Shown: positions 48,302 through 56,139 of the stretch, piece after piece
Layout: each line of letters begins with the position of its first letter
Numbering within the stretch: the stretch's first letter is position 1
Source of the DNA: Butyricicoccus sp. OM04-18BH
GTDB taxonomy: Bacteria > Bacillota > Clostridia > Oscillospirales > Butyricicoccaceae
Assembly (NCBI RefSeq): GCF_003481705.1
Contig: NZ_QULN01000003.1
Span: forward strand, 62,001 to 126,000
Reading direction: 5' to 3'
DNA: 64,000 nucleotides
Program-made: the position numbers and the translations under genes
The notes under the pieces: generated by a model
The model's database searches: none
Seen by the model: only the letters and a program-made list of their open reading frames with translations
Told to the model about the DNA's origin: nothing

Positions 48302-49167
48302 TTTGTATCGTCCTCCGGCTTTTCGTATACGTCGTATTTCTCCCAGATGCTTTCAAGCTTGTTGAACGTGTGCTCGATCTCGTCGCGGCGGCTCATGCCG
48401 ACGGCAACGATGAGCGCGTTGATGACCGAGAGCGGCGCCACGAGCGAGTCGACGAAGCTCGCCATGTCGCTGCGCGCGAGCAGCAGATGGTCTGCCACGC
48501 GGGCGAGCGGCGAAAGCTGGCTGTCGGTCAGCGCAATGACCTTCGCGCCGCGGTCGCGCGCGTATTGCATCGCGCTCAGCGTGCGCTTGGAGTAGCGCGG
48601 GAACGAGATGCCGAACAGAACGTCGCCCGGGCCGATGCGCAGCACCTGCTCGAAGATCTCGCTGACGCTGTTCGTGTGCACGAGCGTGACATTATCGAAC
48701 AAAAGATTGAAATAAAAGCCGAGGAAGTTCGCGAGCGCACTGGACGAGCGCACACCGAGTATGTAGATGCGGTGTGCCCCCGTGAGCGCGTCGACAGCGC
48801 CCTGAAAGGCGTCGCGGTCGATCTCGTCGAGCGTCTGGCGGATCATGTCGGTGTCCGCGTGCAGCACGGTGCGCAGCACGTCGCGGCCTCCCAGCCGGTC
48901 GCTCGATACCTCCATGCGCTGCACCGAGGTCAGCTTGTTGCGGATCATCTCCTGAAGAGCGCGCTGAAGGTGGGGGTAGCCGTCGTAGCCCAGCTCGGTC
49001 GCAAAGCGTACTACCGTGGATTCGCTCACGCCCACCGTTACGCCCAGACGGCTCGCCGTCATGAAGGCCGCCTTGTCGTAGTGCTCTAAAATATATCGCG
49101 CGATCTGCTTCTGCCCCTTGGAAAATCCGGGCAGCTCTGTCTGGATCTTGCTGATAAGGTCGTTCAT
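48298..49167 (-). CDS. MurR/RpiR family transcriptional regulator
   Basis: A 289-residue regulator: HTH_6 domain (residues 1-77; ASRLGVTVGVSESTVVRFATELGYDGY) and SIS sugar-phosphate-binding domain (about 125-260; GVRSSSALANFLGFYF, GISFPRYSKRTLSAM). It should respond to a phosphosugar. No sugar gene is adjacent; its operon partner is the BaiN-like flavoprotein. Direct repeats overlap its promoter. Confidence 0.93.
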   Translation of the reverse strand: MNDLISKIQTELPGFSKGQKQIARYILEHYDKAAFMTASRLGVTVGVSESTVVRFATELGYDGYPHLQRALQEMIRNKLTSVQRMEVSSDRLGGRDVLRTVLHADTDMIRQTLDEIDRDAFQGAVDALTGAHRIYILGVRSSSALANFLGFYFNLLFDNVTLVHTNSVSEIFEQVLRIGPGDVLFGISFPRYSKRTLSAMQYARDRGAKVIALTDSQLSPLARVADHLLLARSDMASFVDSLVAPLSVINALIVAVGMSRRDEIEHTFNKLESIWEKYDVYEKPEDDTN

Positions 49168-49178
49168 TCCATCATCTC

Positions 49179-49239
49179 TCCTGCATCAATTCCTGCATTT
49201 TTCTGTTACCATTGTAAGCCGTCCTGCATCAAAATGCAA
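49179..49239 (-). promoter_or_regulatory. rpiR promoter with TTGATGCAGGA direct repeats
   Basis: Minus-strand TTGCAT (49234-49239), 17-bp spacer, TACAAT (49211-49216). The 11-bp sequence TTGATGCAGGA occurs at 49222-49232 (in the spacer) and again at 49179-49189 (before the ribosome site), with a partial copy between. The layout suggests an operator, perhaps for autoregulation. Confidence 0.6.
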
Positions 49240-49263
49240 GAGCAGCCTGAAAAAATTGCAGAA

Positions 49264-49989
49264 TTATTCCTCGATGCCGGCACAGAGATCCTGTAAGTAC
49301 GCAAGCTCGTCCTGCGTCAGCTCGCGCCACGCGCCGCTCTTGAGCTTCGGGTCGAGCGGCATATCGCCGATGGCGACGCGCTTAAGGCGGCGGACCTCAA
49401 GGCCGACCTTTTCGCACATCTTTCTGATCTGGCGGTTGCGCCCCTCATGGATGGTCATGCGGATTTTGGCGCTGTCCTCGCCGCGCTCGAGCACGGTCAC
49501 GCCGGCCGGCCGGATGGCATAGCCGTCGAGCTCCATCGGCTCGGAAAGACGCGGGATATTGTCCATATTGCCACGCACGCGGACCTCGTAGTGCTTTTCG
49601 ACCTCGTGACGCGGATGGGTCAGGCCGTTGACCAGATCGCCGTCGTTGGTCAGCAGCAGCAGGCCCTCGGAGTTGTAGTCGAGGCGGCCGACCGGCACGA
49701 CGCGCGCACCGCAGCCGTGCACGAGATCCGCGACCGTTTTGCGGCCGCGCTCATCCTTGAGCGTGGTGACGTAGCCGCGCGGCTTGTACAGCATGAGGTA
49801 GCGCTTTTCCTCGCTTCCGCCGAGCGGACGGCCGTCCACCATGATCTTGTCGCGGCGCAGATCCGCCTTGTCACCGACCGACGCCGTGCGGCCGTTCACG
49901 GTCACTCTGCCGTCCGTGATCCAGCGCTCCGCCTCGCGGCGCGAGCAAAGACCGGCCTGCGCCAGTAATTTCTGAAGTCTCTCTTCCAT
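49264..49989 (-). CDS. rluB: Pseudouridine synthase (RluB/RsuA family)
   Basis: A 241-residue enzyme. N-terminal S4 RNA-binding domain (2-48; LQKLLAQAGLCSRREAERWI) and catalytic D104 in GRLDYNSEGLLLLTNDG. IHEGRNRQIRKM is the second signature. It modifies 23S rRNA helix 69/89-type uridines (RluB-like). It stands in the scpAB neighbourhood, a usual location for rluB in Firmicutes. Confidence 0.95.
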   Translation of the reverse strand: MEERLQKLLAQAGLCSRREAERWITDGRVTVNGRTASVGDKADLRRDKIMVDGRPLGGSEEKRYLMLYKPRGYVTTLKDERGRKTVADLVHGCGARVVPVGRLDYNSEGLLLLTNDGDLVNGLTHPRHEVEKHYEVRVRGNMDNIPRLSEPMELDGYAIRPAGVTVLERGEDSAKIRMTIHEGRNRQIRKMCEKVGLEVRRLKRVAIGDMPLDPKLKSGAWRELTQDELAYLQDLCAGIEE

Positions 49990-50019
49990 TTATGTTCTCC
50001 TTTATGTCAGTTGTCCTTG

Positions 50020-51099
50020 TTATCCGGAAAGCCGCTGCCGCAGGCGGTCGAGAAGACCGCGCTTTTCCTGTGCGAGCAGCACCTCGCCGCCGTATTTCAG
50101 CCGGTCCGAGGCGATGACAGCATCTCCGAGGCGGTACTCGACCGTCCCCGCCGCCGCGGCACGCACCACCGGCGCGTAGCAGAATTTCTCGCCGTAGCGC
50201 ACGCGGCGCAGCCTGTCCTGTTCGCCGGGGAGCAGATATGCCGTGACCGTGCTCTCCGCGACAAGCTCTGCGCGATCGGTCTCGCCTCCGAACACCTGCG
50301 TCTGCGCGAGCGTATCGCCCTTTTCGTGCAGCGTCACCTCGGAATACCGCGAAAAAGCGTCATCGAGCAGCGCGATATGGTCGTTCCAGTCGTCCGGGTC
50401 GTTCAGCGTCACCGCGATGACCGTCCGGCCGTTCCGCTCAGCTGCCGACACCAGACAGCGCCCGGCAGCACGTGTAAAGCCGGTCTTGACGCCGATCGCG
50501 TCCTCGTACAGACTGAGCAGACGGTTGTGGTTGACGAGCGTGCGGCCGGCGGCCGTGCAGGTCTTCGTCGACACGATGTCGCGGAACACCGGGTCGCGCA
50601 GCGCGGCGGCGGTGATCTTCGCAAGCTCGCGTGCGGTCGTGTAGTGGCCGTCCGACGGCAGTCCGCTCGGGTTTTCGAAACGGGTGTCCGTCAGGCCAAG
50701 CTCGCGCGCCTTTGCGTTCATCTTGTCCACGAACGCCCGCTCGCCGCCGCATTCTCCGGCCACGGCCGCCGCCGCGTCGTTGCCCGAGGAGAGCATCAGG
50801 CCGTAAAGCGTGTCGCGCAGCGTCAGCCTTTCGCCCTCTTCGAGGTACATCGACGAGCCTTCGACGGCCGCGTACTGCTTTTTCACCGTATACACGCGGT
50901 CGAGGCCGCCCTCGCCGAGCGCGACGAGCGCGGTCATGATCTTTGTCGTGGACGCCATCGGCAGACGGCTGTCCGCATTTTCCGCGAACAGGGTCTCCCC
51001 CGTGTCCGCATCCATCGTGACCGCCGCCGCCGCACTGAGCGCAGCCGCGCGCGGCAGCAGCGCCGCGCAGACCCACAGCGCGAGCCACAGCTTTTTCAT
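50020..51099 (-). CDS. D-alanyl-D-alanine carboxypeptidase (DacB/DacF type, PBP5-like)
   Basis: A 359-residue secreted penicillin-binding protein. A signal peptide (1-24) precedes the transpeptidase fold with S50-x-x-K53 (MASTTKIM), the SGN triad in LSSGNDAAAA and KTG in GVKTGFT. The C-terminal PBP5_C domain is about 255-345; no clear membrane anchor helix follows. Between rluB and ytfJ, it resembles the sporulation DacB/DacF group. The ATG at 51099 follows AGGGGAG. Confidence 0.93.
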   Translation of the reverse strand: MKKLWLALWVCAALLPRAAALSAAAAVTMDADTGETLFAENADSRLPMASTTKIMTALVALGEGGLDRVYTVKKQYAAVEGSSMYLEEGERLTLRDTLYGLMLSSGNDAAAAVAGECGGERAFVDKMNAKARELGLTDTRFENPSGLPSDGHYTTARELAKITAAALRDPVFRDIVSTKTCTAAGRTLVNHNRLLSLYEDAIGVKTGFTRAAGRCLVSAAERNGRTVIAVTLNDPDDWNDHIALLDDAFSRYSEVTLHEKGDTLAQTQVFGGETDRAELVAESTVTAYLLPGEQDRLRRVRYGEKFCYAPVVRAAAAGTVEYRLGDAVIASDRLKYGGEVLLAQEKRGLLDRLRQRLSG

Positions 51100-51125
51100 G
51101 CACACCACTCCCCTTGCAGAACAAA

Positions 51126-51150
51126 ACCTACTCCATATAGAAGTAGGTTG
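51126..51150 (-). terminator. Weak terminator-like hairpin after ytfJ
   Basis: AACCTACTCC/AGAAGTAGGTT with a short loop, followed on the minus strand by TTGTTCTG. It may partly end the upstream transcript before dacB. Confidence 0.45.
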
Positions 51151-51167
51151 TGCACGGGGCGGGCGGA

Positions 51168-51608
51168 TTATTCCTCGCCGCCCTCCATGGGTGCGCTTTC
51201 GTCAGCCGGCGCCTTTTTCTTGCCCGAAAAGCCCTCGACGAAGCTCGATACCCTGTTGATCGCGCCCGGGATCATCTCGACCAGACGGTCGACCGTGCTG
51301 TCCGCCTGCGCGTTGATGCCGAGGATGGACGCGCTGCCGTCCTTCGTGATGATCAGGAAGCACACCGGGGACACGGTCACGCCCGCGCCGCCGCCGCCGC
51401 CGAACGCCATCGGTGCGCCCGCCTGCGCGTGCTTGCTCGCGAAATCGCTGCCGCCTGCGCCGAAGCCGAACGACACCCTGGACACCGGGATGACGGTCGT
51501 GCCGTCCGCCGCCGTGATGGGGCTGCCGATGATGGTATTGACGTCCACCATTTCCTTGATCTTTGCCATGGTCTCGGTCATCAGATTGCCGATGGGATGC
51601 TCACTCAT
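51168..51608 (-). CDS. ytfJ: GerW family sporulation protein YtfJ
   Basis: A 146-residue soluble protein. HPIGNLMTETMAKIKEMVDVNTIIG, a glycine-rich middle (AFGGGGGAGVTVSPVCFLII) and a basic tail are typical of YtfJ/GerW. Members are spore-forming-bacteria specific and required for normal germination in Bacillus. It occurs next to a DUF2953 (YtfI-like) gene as in Bacillus, with an MmcQ gene between. Confidence 0.93.
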   Translation of the reverse strand: MSEHPIGNLMTETMAKIKEMVDVNTIIGSPITAADGTTVIPVSRVSFGFGAGGSDFASKHAQAGAPMAFGGGGGAGVTVSPVCFLIITKDGSASILGINAQADSTVDRLVEMIPGAINRVSSFVEGFSGKKKAPADESAPMEGGEE

Positions 51609-51614
51609 AGTCTC

Positions 51615-52010
51615 TCACCTTTCCTGTTCCTTGTCTGCCTTTCTGCCTCGCCGTCCGGGCGCGGTCGCCTCGAAGCTCAGCTCCAGCAGCATTTTTAATT
51701 TGTCGTCGGGTATACTGCCGTCGAGAGCGGCGGTAATCCAGCTTGCCTTGTTCATATGATACGCAGGGAAAAAACCGGGCTCCGCGCGAAGCGAGCCGAT
51801 GGGCAGCGGATCGCATTTCAGATTGACGACCGCGTGCTTTTCCTGATCCGGCAGTCCAAGCCTGTCCCCTGTGACCTCCATAATAAGCGCGAACCATTTC
51901 CGGTTCCCCGGGTGGCGGAACACCTCGTTTTCCGGGTGCCTCAGCCATGGAAAATCGTTTTCCGCGTGATATTCCTCCATGATATACCGCCGCAGCTCTT
52001 CCCGGTTCAT
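51615..52010 (-). CDS. MmcQ/YjbR family protein
   Basis: A 131-residue protein of the CyaY-like-fold MmcQ/YjbR family. WFALIMEVTGDRLGL, VNLKCDPLPIGSLR and PAYHMNKASWITAAL are the family blocks. DNA binding has been suggested for the family, but the role is unknown. It overlaps the DUF2953 stop by 4 bp. The start at 52010 is chosen for its ribosome site and the MNREELRRYIMEEY N-terminus. Confidence 0.88.
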   Translation of the reverse strand: MNREELRRYIMEEYHAENDFPWLRHPENEVFRHPGNRKWFALIMEVTGDRLGLPDQEKHAVVNLKCDPLPIGSLRAEPGFFPAYHMNKASWITAALDGSIPDDKLKMLLELSFEATAPGRRGRKADKEQER

Positions 52011-52642
52011 GCCTTCACTCCCCGTTTCAACAGCTCGTACAGCCGTCGGAGCGGTTTTCTGTGCCGGAATACGATCCTGATGAAGGTGATCGGGCGGATG
52101 GCGCAGAACACCTCCGCCGCCCATTCCGTTTTGTCTTTTTCAAAATCCGGGTCCGCGCGCACGTGAATGTCGCGCAGATCGAATGTGTTTTCCAGAAACG
52201 GCACGAGAATGCCGCAGAGCGCGGCGGTCTGTCCGAGCAGGATGCCGGTCTGCGCCGCGTCGCCCGTCGCGAGGACCAGCCGCACGCGCAGCCGCGTGAT
52301 CTGAAGGCTGCCCGTCAGGTCGCCGAGGAAGTCCAGAACGATGTCTGCGATCTCCCCGAACGGCAGACCGCCCTTCGCGAGGGAGAATCTGCCCCCGGCA
52401 GGCTCTTCTTCGCCTTTCTGCCCCGTTTCGTCCTCTTTCCTGTTCTTTTTACGTTTAAGATGGCGCGGACGCGGCCAAAGAGGCACACGCACCGGGCCGT
52501 ACACCGCGTCGAGCGTCATATCGCCCGACACGCCGACAAATTCCAGCCGTGCGCGGATGTTCAGCAGCACAAGCAGCGCCAGTGCAAGCAGGAGCACCAC
52601 GCCCCCGAGCACGCACAGCAGTATGATAAGCACTCGCAGCAT
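52007..52642 (-). CDS. DUF2953 domain-containing membrane protein (YtfI-like)
   Basis: A 211-residue protein with one N-terminal membrane helix (4-28), a charged linker (60-85) and a soluble domain with LRVRLVLATGDAAQTGILLGQ, the DUF2953 core. It is found with ytfJ in spore formers. It stands 3 bp after scpB. Function unknown. Confidence 0.85.
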   Translation of the reverse strand: MLRVLIILLCVLGGVVLLLALALLVLLNIRARLEFVGVSGDMTLDAVYGPVRVPLWPRPRHLKRKKNRKEDETGQKGEEEPAGGRFSLAKGGLPFGEIADIVLDFLGDLTGSLQITRLRVRLVLATGDAAQTGILLGQTAALCGILVPFLENTFDLRDIHVRADPDFEKDKTEWAAEVFCAIRPITFIRIVFRHRKPLRRLYELLKRGVKA

Positions 52643-52645
52643 AGC

Positions 52646-53230
52646 CTACTCCTTTACGGGCCGCAGCAGCGGCGAAGGATCGGGCGGCGCTGGGTCGGTA
52701 TCGAACTCGAGCTGCTCGTTTTCCGTGAGCGCGGGCAGAGCCGGCAGGTCATCCAGACTCTCGAGCGCGAACGCCTGCAGAAACCGCCCGGTCGTGCGGT
52801 AGAGGATGGGTCTGCCGGGGACCTCGAGCCGCCCGGCCTCCTCGATGAGCTGCTTTTCCGCAAGGCCCGCGAGCGTGCCGCCCGAGTCCACGCCGCGCAG
52901 CTGGTCGATGAACGCGCGCGTGACCGGCTGCCGGTAGGCAACGATGGTCAGCACCTCGAGCGCCGCCGGAGAGAGCGTCGCCGCCCTGCGCGACTCGGTG
53001 ACGCGGCGCGCCGCCTCGGCGTACATCGGCCGCGAACAGAGCTGGAGCCTGTCCTCGATGCGCCGCAGCATCAGACCGCGATTTTCAAGAGCATAGAGAG
53101 CTTCGAGCGCTCTCGCCGCCGCAAGGATGTCTTCTCGCGGCGTTTCGAGCGCGGCGCACAGCCGGTCGAGTGAGACTGCGTCCCCTGCGGCAAACAGCAC
53201 CGCCTCAAGCGTGCTCTCCAGTTGTGTCAC
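52646..53230 (-). CDS. scpB: Segregation and condensation protein B
   Basis: A 194-residue winged-helix subunit of the SMC-ScpAB condensin. LESTLEAVLFAAGDAVSLDRL at the start, LSPAALEVLTIVAYRQPVTR and the winged-helix RGVDSGGTLAGLAEKQLIEE are the family blocks. The GTG at 53230 has GGGGAG nine bases upstream and is preferred to the ATG at 53254. It overlaps scpA by 26 bp. Confidence 0.95.
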   Translation of the reverse strand: MTQLESTLEAVLFAAGDAVSLDRLCAALETPREDILAAARALEALYALENRGLMLRRIEDRLQLCSRPMYAEAARRVTESRRAATLSPAALEVLTIVAYRQPVTRAFIDQLRGVDSGGTLAGLAEKQLIEEAGRLEVPGRPILYRTTGRFLQAFALESLDDLPALPALTENEQLEFDTDPAPPDPSPLLRPVKE

Positions 53231-53960
53231 GGGTCTCACTCCCCTTTTCGTCATTCAGCGTCAGTTCGATGTCCTCACCCTCGCCGTGCAGGCGGATACG
53301 GTGCGTTCTGGAAAGCTCGAGCACCGCAAGAAAGGTCGCGACGATCTCCGAGCGGTTGCGTGCGCGGTCAAACAGCCGCGCAAACGGCAGGTGCACGGCG
53401 TGCAGGAAGCGGCGCAGGATGGCACGGACGCACCCCTCGACCGGCACCGGCTCGCGCCCGACGATGCCGGAAAAGGCCGTCGCCGGAGGCGGAATGCGGC
53501 GCGAGACCCGGCGCAGCAGCCGGTTCGCGGCGCGGATGAGGTCGTTCGGCACGCCGTGCACCTCGCGCGGCGCGTCGCCGAGAGGTTCGGGCGCCTTCGT
53601 CAGCATATCCGCGCCCTCCTCGCCCTTTTCGCGGAAGAACGCCGTCGCCTGACGGAAGCGCTGATACTCGAGCAGCATATCCACAAGCTCGGCGCGCGGG
53701 TCGTCCTCCCCGGGCGTCTCCTCGCGCTGCTGCAGCAGCATGCGGCTCTTGATGTAGACGAGCTGCGCCGCCATGGCGATGAAGTCGCCCGCGACATCCA
53801 TGTCCATCGTCTCCGCCTCGCGCAGCACCGCCATGTACTGCTCGAGGATCTCCGCGATCGGTATGTCGTAGATGCTGACCTTGTTTTTCGAGATCAGGTG
53901 CAGCAGCAGGTCGAGCGGCCCGTCAAAGCTGTCCAGATGAAATTCCATCGGCTTTTCCAT
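53205..53960 (-). CDS. scpA: Segregation and condensation protein A
   Basis: A 251-residue kleisin. FHLDSFDGPLDLLLHLISKNKVSIYDIPI at the N-terminus binds the SMC neck; the C-terminal winged helix (about 180-240) binds the SMC head. It begins immediately after the M50 stop (TAAATG), in one operon. A second in-frame ATG four codons in is possible. Confidence 0.96.
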   Translation of the reverse strand: MEKPMEFHLDSFDGPLDLLLHLISKNKVSIYDIPIAEILEQYMAVLREAETMDMDVAGDFIAMAAQLVYIKSRMLLQQREETPGEDDPRAELVDMLLEYQRFRQATAFFREKGEEGADMLTKAPEPLGDAPREVHGVPNDLIRAANRLLRRVSRRIPPPATAFSGIVGREPVPVEGCVRAILRRFLHAVHLPFARLFDRARNRSEIVATFLAVLELSRTHRIRLHGEGEDIELTLNDEKGSETRDTTGEHA

Positions 53961-54620
53961 TTACGGAATGAACAGGCTCACGCAGCGCGCCGCCAGATGC
54001 AGCATCGCGTTCCCGGCGAGGCTCATAAGGCCGTCGAGCCAGCCGAACCACAGCGCCGCGATGAACACCAGAAGGATGATATTCTGGTATCTCTGGAGGC
54101 GGAGCGACCACGAGAACGGCAAAAATGCATCCACGACGCGCGAGCCGTCGAGCGGATGGACCGGGATGAGGTTGAACACGCCGAGACCGATCGACATCGA
54201 GCCGACAATGGACAGGAACATCCCGAGCGTCTGCATAAAGACGCTGCTGCTGTTCATCCAGACGAGCAGATACAGGCAGTAGGCGATGAAGGCGGTGACG
54301 AAGTTCGAGAGCGGACCGGCGAGCGCGGTCAGCGCCATGCCCCAGCGGCGGTTTTTGAAGTTCGAGATATTGACCGGAACGGGCCGCGCCCAGCCGAAGC
54401 CGAACAGCAGCAGACACACAAAGCCCATCGGGTCGATATGGGCAAGGGGCGAAAGGGTGACGCGGCCGGCGTTGCGCGCGGTGCGGTCCCCGAGCAGGTA
54501 GGCCGCCGCGCCGTGCGCCGCCTCGTGCACCGAAAGGCACAGCACGATCGCAGGCAGCGAAAGCGCGAGCGTGATGAATGCCGTGCGCAGATCTCCGCGC
54601 AGAATAGCTCGTAAAAGCAA
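53961..54620 (-). CDS. M50 family site-2-like zinc metalloprotease
   Basis: A 219-residue membrane protease (rhomboid-unrelated S2P/YwhC type) with about five helices. The zinc motif HEAAH is at residues 32-36 and the second metal-binding region is LIPVHPLDGSRV. A TTG at 54620, with GGAGG a few bases upstream, is chosen because the predicted promoter (54710-54738) lies inside any longer reading frame. This gene commonly precedes scpA in Clostridia. Substrate unknown. Confidence 0.88.
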   Translation of the reverse strand: MLLRAILRGDLRTAFITLALSLPAIVLCLSVHEAAHGAAAYLLGDRTARNAGRVTLSPLAHIDPMGFVCLLLFGFGWARPVPVNISNFKNRRWGMALTALAGPLSNFVTAFIAYCLYLLVWMNSSSVFMQTLGMFLSIVGSMSIGLGVFNLIPVHPLDGSRVVDAFLPFSWSLRLQRYQNIILLVFIAALWFGWLDGLMSLAGNAMLHLAARCVSLFIP

Positions 54621-54709
54621 CTGTTTTTCCTCCGTTTGCGGCGAAAATGCCGTGTTCTGTCCGAATGCCGTCCGGCGTAAGCGGGCGGCTGTATAATAGT
54701 ACAGTATAA

Positions 54710-54738
54710 AGTATACCACGTTCCGCGCAGATTGTCAC
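54710..54738 (-). promoter_or_regulatory. sigma-A promoter for the M50-scpAB operon
   Basis: Minus-strand GTGACA (54733-54738), 17-bp spacer, TATACT (54710-54715); a second TATACT is at 54703-54708. The 359-bp gap from here to the XRE gene otherwise has only the XRE promoter and no gene. Confidence 0.7.
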
Positions 54739-54888
54739 TCTTATCCCCCCGCCGCGGCAAAATTTTTGCAGAGCGAGCCGACCCTATATATAGTTGTCGC
54801 CGCGGCGCTCCGGCAACAAAATACAGGATTTTCGCATAAGAAATGGGAGGAAGTGTCGAAAGCCGTGGATTTTCGTCTTTTTCTGCAC

Positions 54889-54917
54889 TTTACAAACGGT
54901 AATACAGCGGGTATAAT
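54889..54917 (+). promoter_or_regulatory. sigma-A promoter for the XRE regulator
   Basis: TTTACA (54889-54894), 17-bp spacer, TATAAT (54912-54917), about 60 bp before the start codon. Confidence 0.8.
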
Positions 54918-54979
54918 ATAAAAGTATAATAAGCGGCAGGTGTCTGCAAGCACCGCCTGCCACAGGGGTAAAAAAAGAT

Positions 54980-55666
54980 ATGGCCAGTGATTTTTCGCGC
55001 ACACTCGCTCTACTGCGACGGGAAAAGAAAATAAGTCAGAGAACAGCCGCCGGAGACCTCGGTGTTTCCCAGGCGCTTCTCAGCCACTACGAGAACGGAC
55101 TTCGCGAGCCGGGTCTCTCTTTTGTTGTGCGCGCGGCGGACTACTACGGCGTGTCCTGCGATTATCTGCTCGGGCGCTCGATGGCGCGCGACGGCTCGGC
55201 CGTCCCTGCTGAGCGCATGGATATTTCCGTCGGCTCCGAACAGGAAAAGAGCCAGATCCTGAACGCGGCAGCGCTGCTGCTCGAGCTTGCCGAAGCGACC
55301 GGCTCCGAACAGCTCCCGCACGAGATCGAGGCTTATCTCTCCATCGCGATCTACAAGGTCTACCGTTACCTGTATCTTGCCGATCCCGGCAGCATCGAGG
55401 CGGTATTCCGCGCCCCGCACGACTGCTTTGATTATCTTTGCGACGCGCGTGCCCGAGAACACGAGCTCCGTATCCGCACCGCCGCGCGCGGCGAAGCCGG
55501 CTACGGCATCACTGCCGAGGAGCTTCAGCGTTTCCCGCTCTCCCCCGCCGCGATCAGCGAACGCTTTCCGTCCCTGTCGAGCGACCTTCTGACCGTGCTC
55601 CAGCAGGTCTCGGACTCCATCGAGGCGCTCGGGAAAAATTTTTCCCCGGAAAATAAAAAATCCTGA
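54980..55666 (+). CDS. XRE-family helix-turn-helix protein with helical C-terminal region
   Basis: A 228-residue protein. Residues 5-62 are an HTH_3 domain (LALLRREKKISQRTAAGDLGVSQALLSHYENG). The remaining part is mostly helical and carries no recognised enzyme or ligand domain. Such single-gene regulators lie near scpAB and tRNA genes in many Oscillospiraceae. Its gene ends 80 bp before the tRNA pair; the tRNA promoter begins 8 bp after its stop. Confidence 0.85.
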   Translation: MASDFSRTLALLRREKKISQRTAAGDLGVSQALLSHYENGLREPGLSFVVRAADYYGVSCDYLLGRSMARDGSAVPAERMDISVGSEQEKSQILNAAALLLELAEATGSEQLPHEIEAYLSIAIYKVYRYLYLADPGSIEAVFRAPHDCFDYLCDARAREHELRIRTAARGEAGYGITAEELQRFPLSPAAISERFPSLSSDLLTVLQQVSDSIEALGKNFSPENKKS

Positions 55667-55673
55667 AAAAGTG

Positions 55674-55702
55674 TTGACAGCTGCTCACCGATGTGATATT
55701 AT
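55674..55702 (+). promoter_or_regulatory. Promoter of the tRNA-Thr/tRNA-Tyr unit
   Basis: TTGACA (55674-55679), 17-bp spacer, TATTAT (55697-55702), followed about 43 bp later by the first tRNA. Confidence 0.85.
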
Positions 55703-55726
55703 ATACGAGTCGCTGAGGTGAGCAGC
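55680..55726. repeat. 10-bp inverted repeat flanking the tRNA promoter -10 box
   Basis: GCTGCTCACC (55680-55689) lies in the promoter spacer and its exact inverse GGTGAGCAGC (55717-55726) lies in the leader, 27 bases apart. The -10 box lies between them, so the left arm is not in the transcript; a DNA-binding site is therefore more likely than an RNA hairpin. Confidence 0.7.
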
Positions 55727-55745
55727 ACAGACAAACCTGCGATAC

Positions 55746-55821
55746 GCTGGTGTAGCTCAGTTGGTAGAGCAGCTGATTTGTAATCAGCAGGTCGGGGGTT
55801 CAAGTCCGTCCACCAGCTCCA
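55746..55821 (+). tRNA. tRNA-Thr(TGT)
   Basis: GCTGGTG pairs with CACCAGC in the acceptor stem, with encoded CCA. D arm GCTCAGTTGGTAGAGC, anticodon arm GCTGA-TTTGTAA-TCAGC giving anticodon TGT, and T arm with GGTTCAAGTCC are all canonical. Confidence 0.97.
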
Positions 55822-55842
55822 CCCTTTCAGCTAACTGAATAC

Positions 55843-55927
55843 GGAAGGTTTCCCGAGTGGCCAAAGGGAACAGACTGTAAATCTGTCGTCTATGACTTCG
55901 GTGGTTCGAATCCACCACCTTCCACCA
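55843..55927 (+). tRNA. tRNA-Tyr(GTA)
   Basis: GGAAGGT pairs with ACCTTCC and the CCA end is encoded. It has a long variable arm as bacterial tRNA-Tyr does; the anticodon loop CTGTAAA gives anticodon GTA. It lies 21 bp after tRNA-Thr and is co-transcribed. Confidence 0.97.
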
Positions 55928-55933
55928 AAGCGA

Positions 55934-55966
55934 AGAACGTACCGAAAACGGTGCGTTCTTTTTTGT
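55934..55966 (+). terminator. Terminator of the tRNA unit
   Basis: AGAACGTACCG-AAAA-CGGTGCGTTCT with one G-T pair, followed by TTTTTTG. Confidence 0.92.
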
Positions 55967-56139
55967 TTTGCCGGTCGGTATTGTTGCAAATCGTTTCGGA
56001 TATTGCGCATCCCCTCCCCTCTTGAGGTCCTCGCAGAACCTCGCAAAGCCTCAAAACGCAGGCCGGAAGGAGAACGAAAGGAGAACGAAAAAACACCCTC
56101 CGCGACCGGTCGAAACCGATTTCCGGAGGGTATTTTGCA

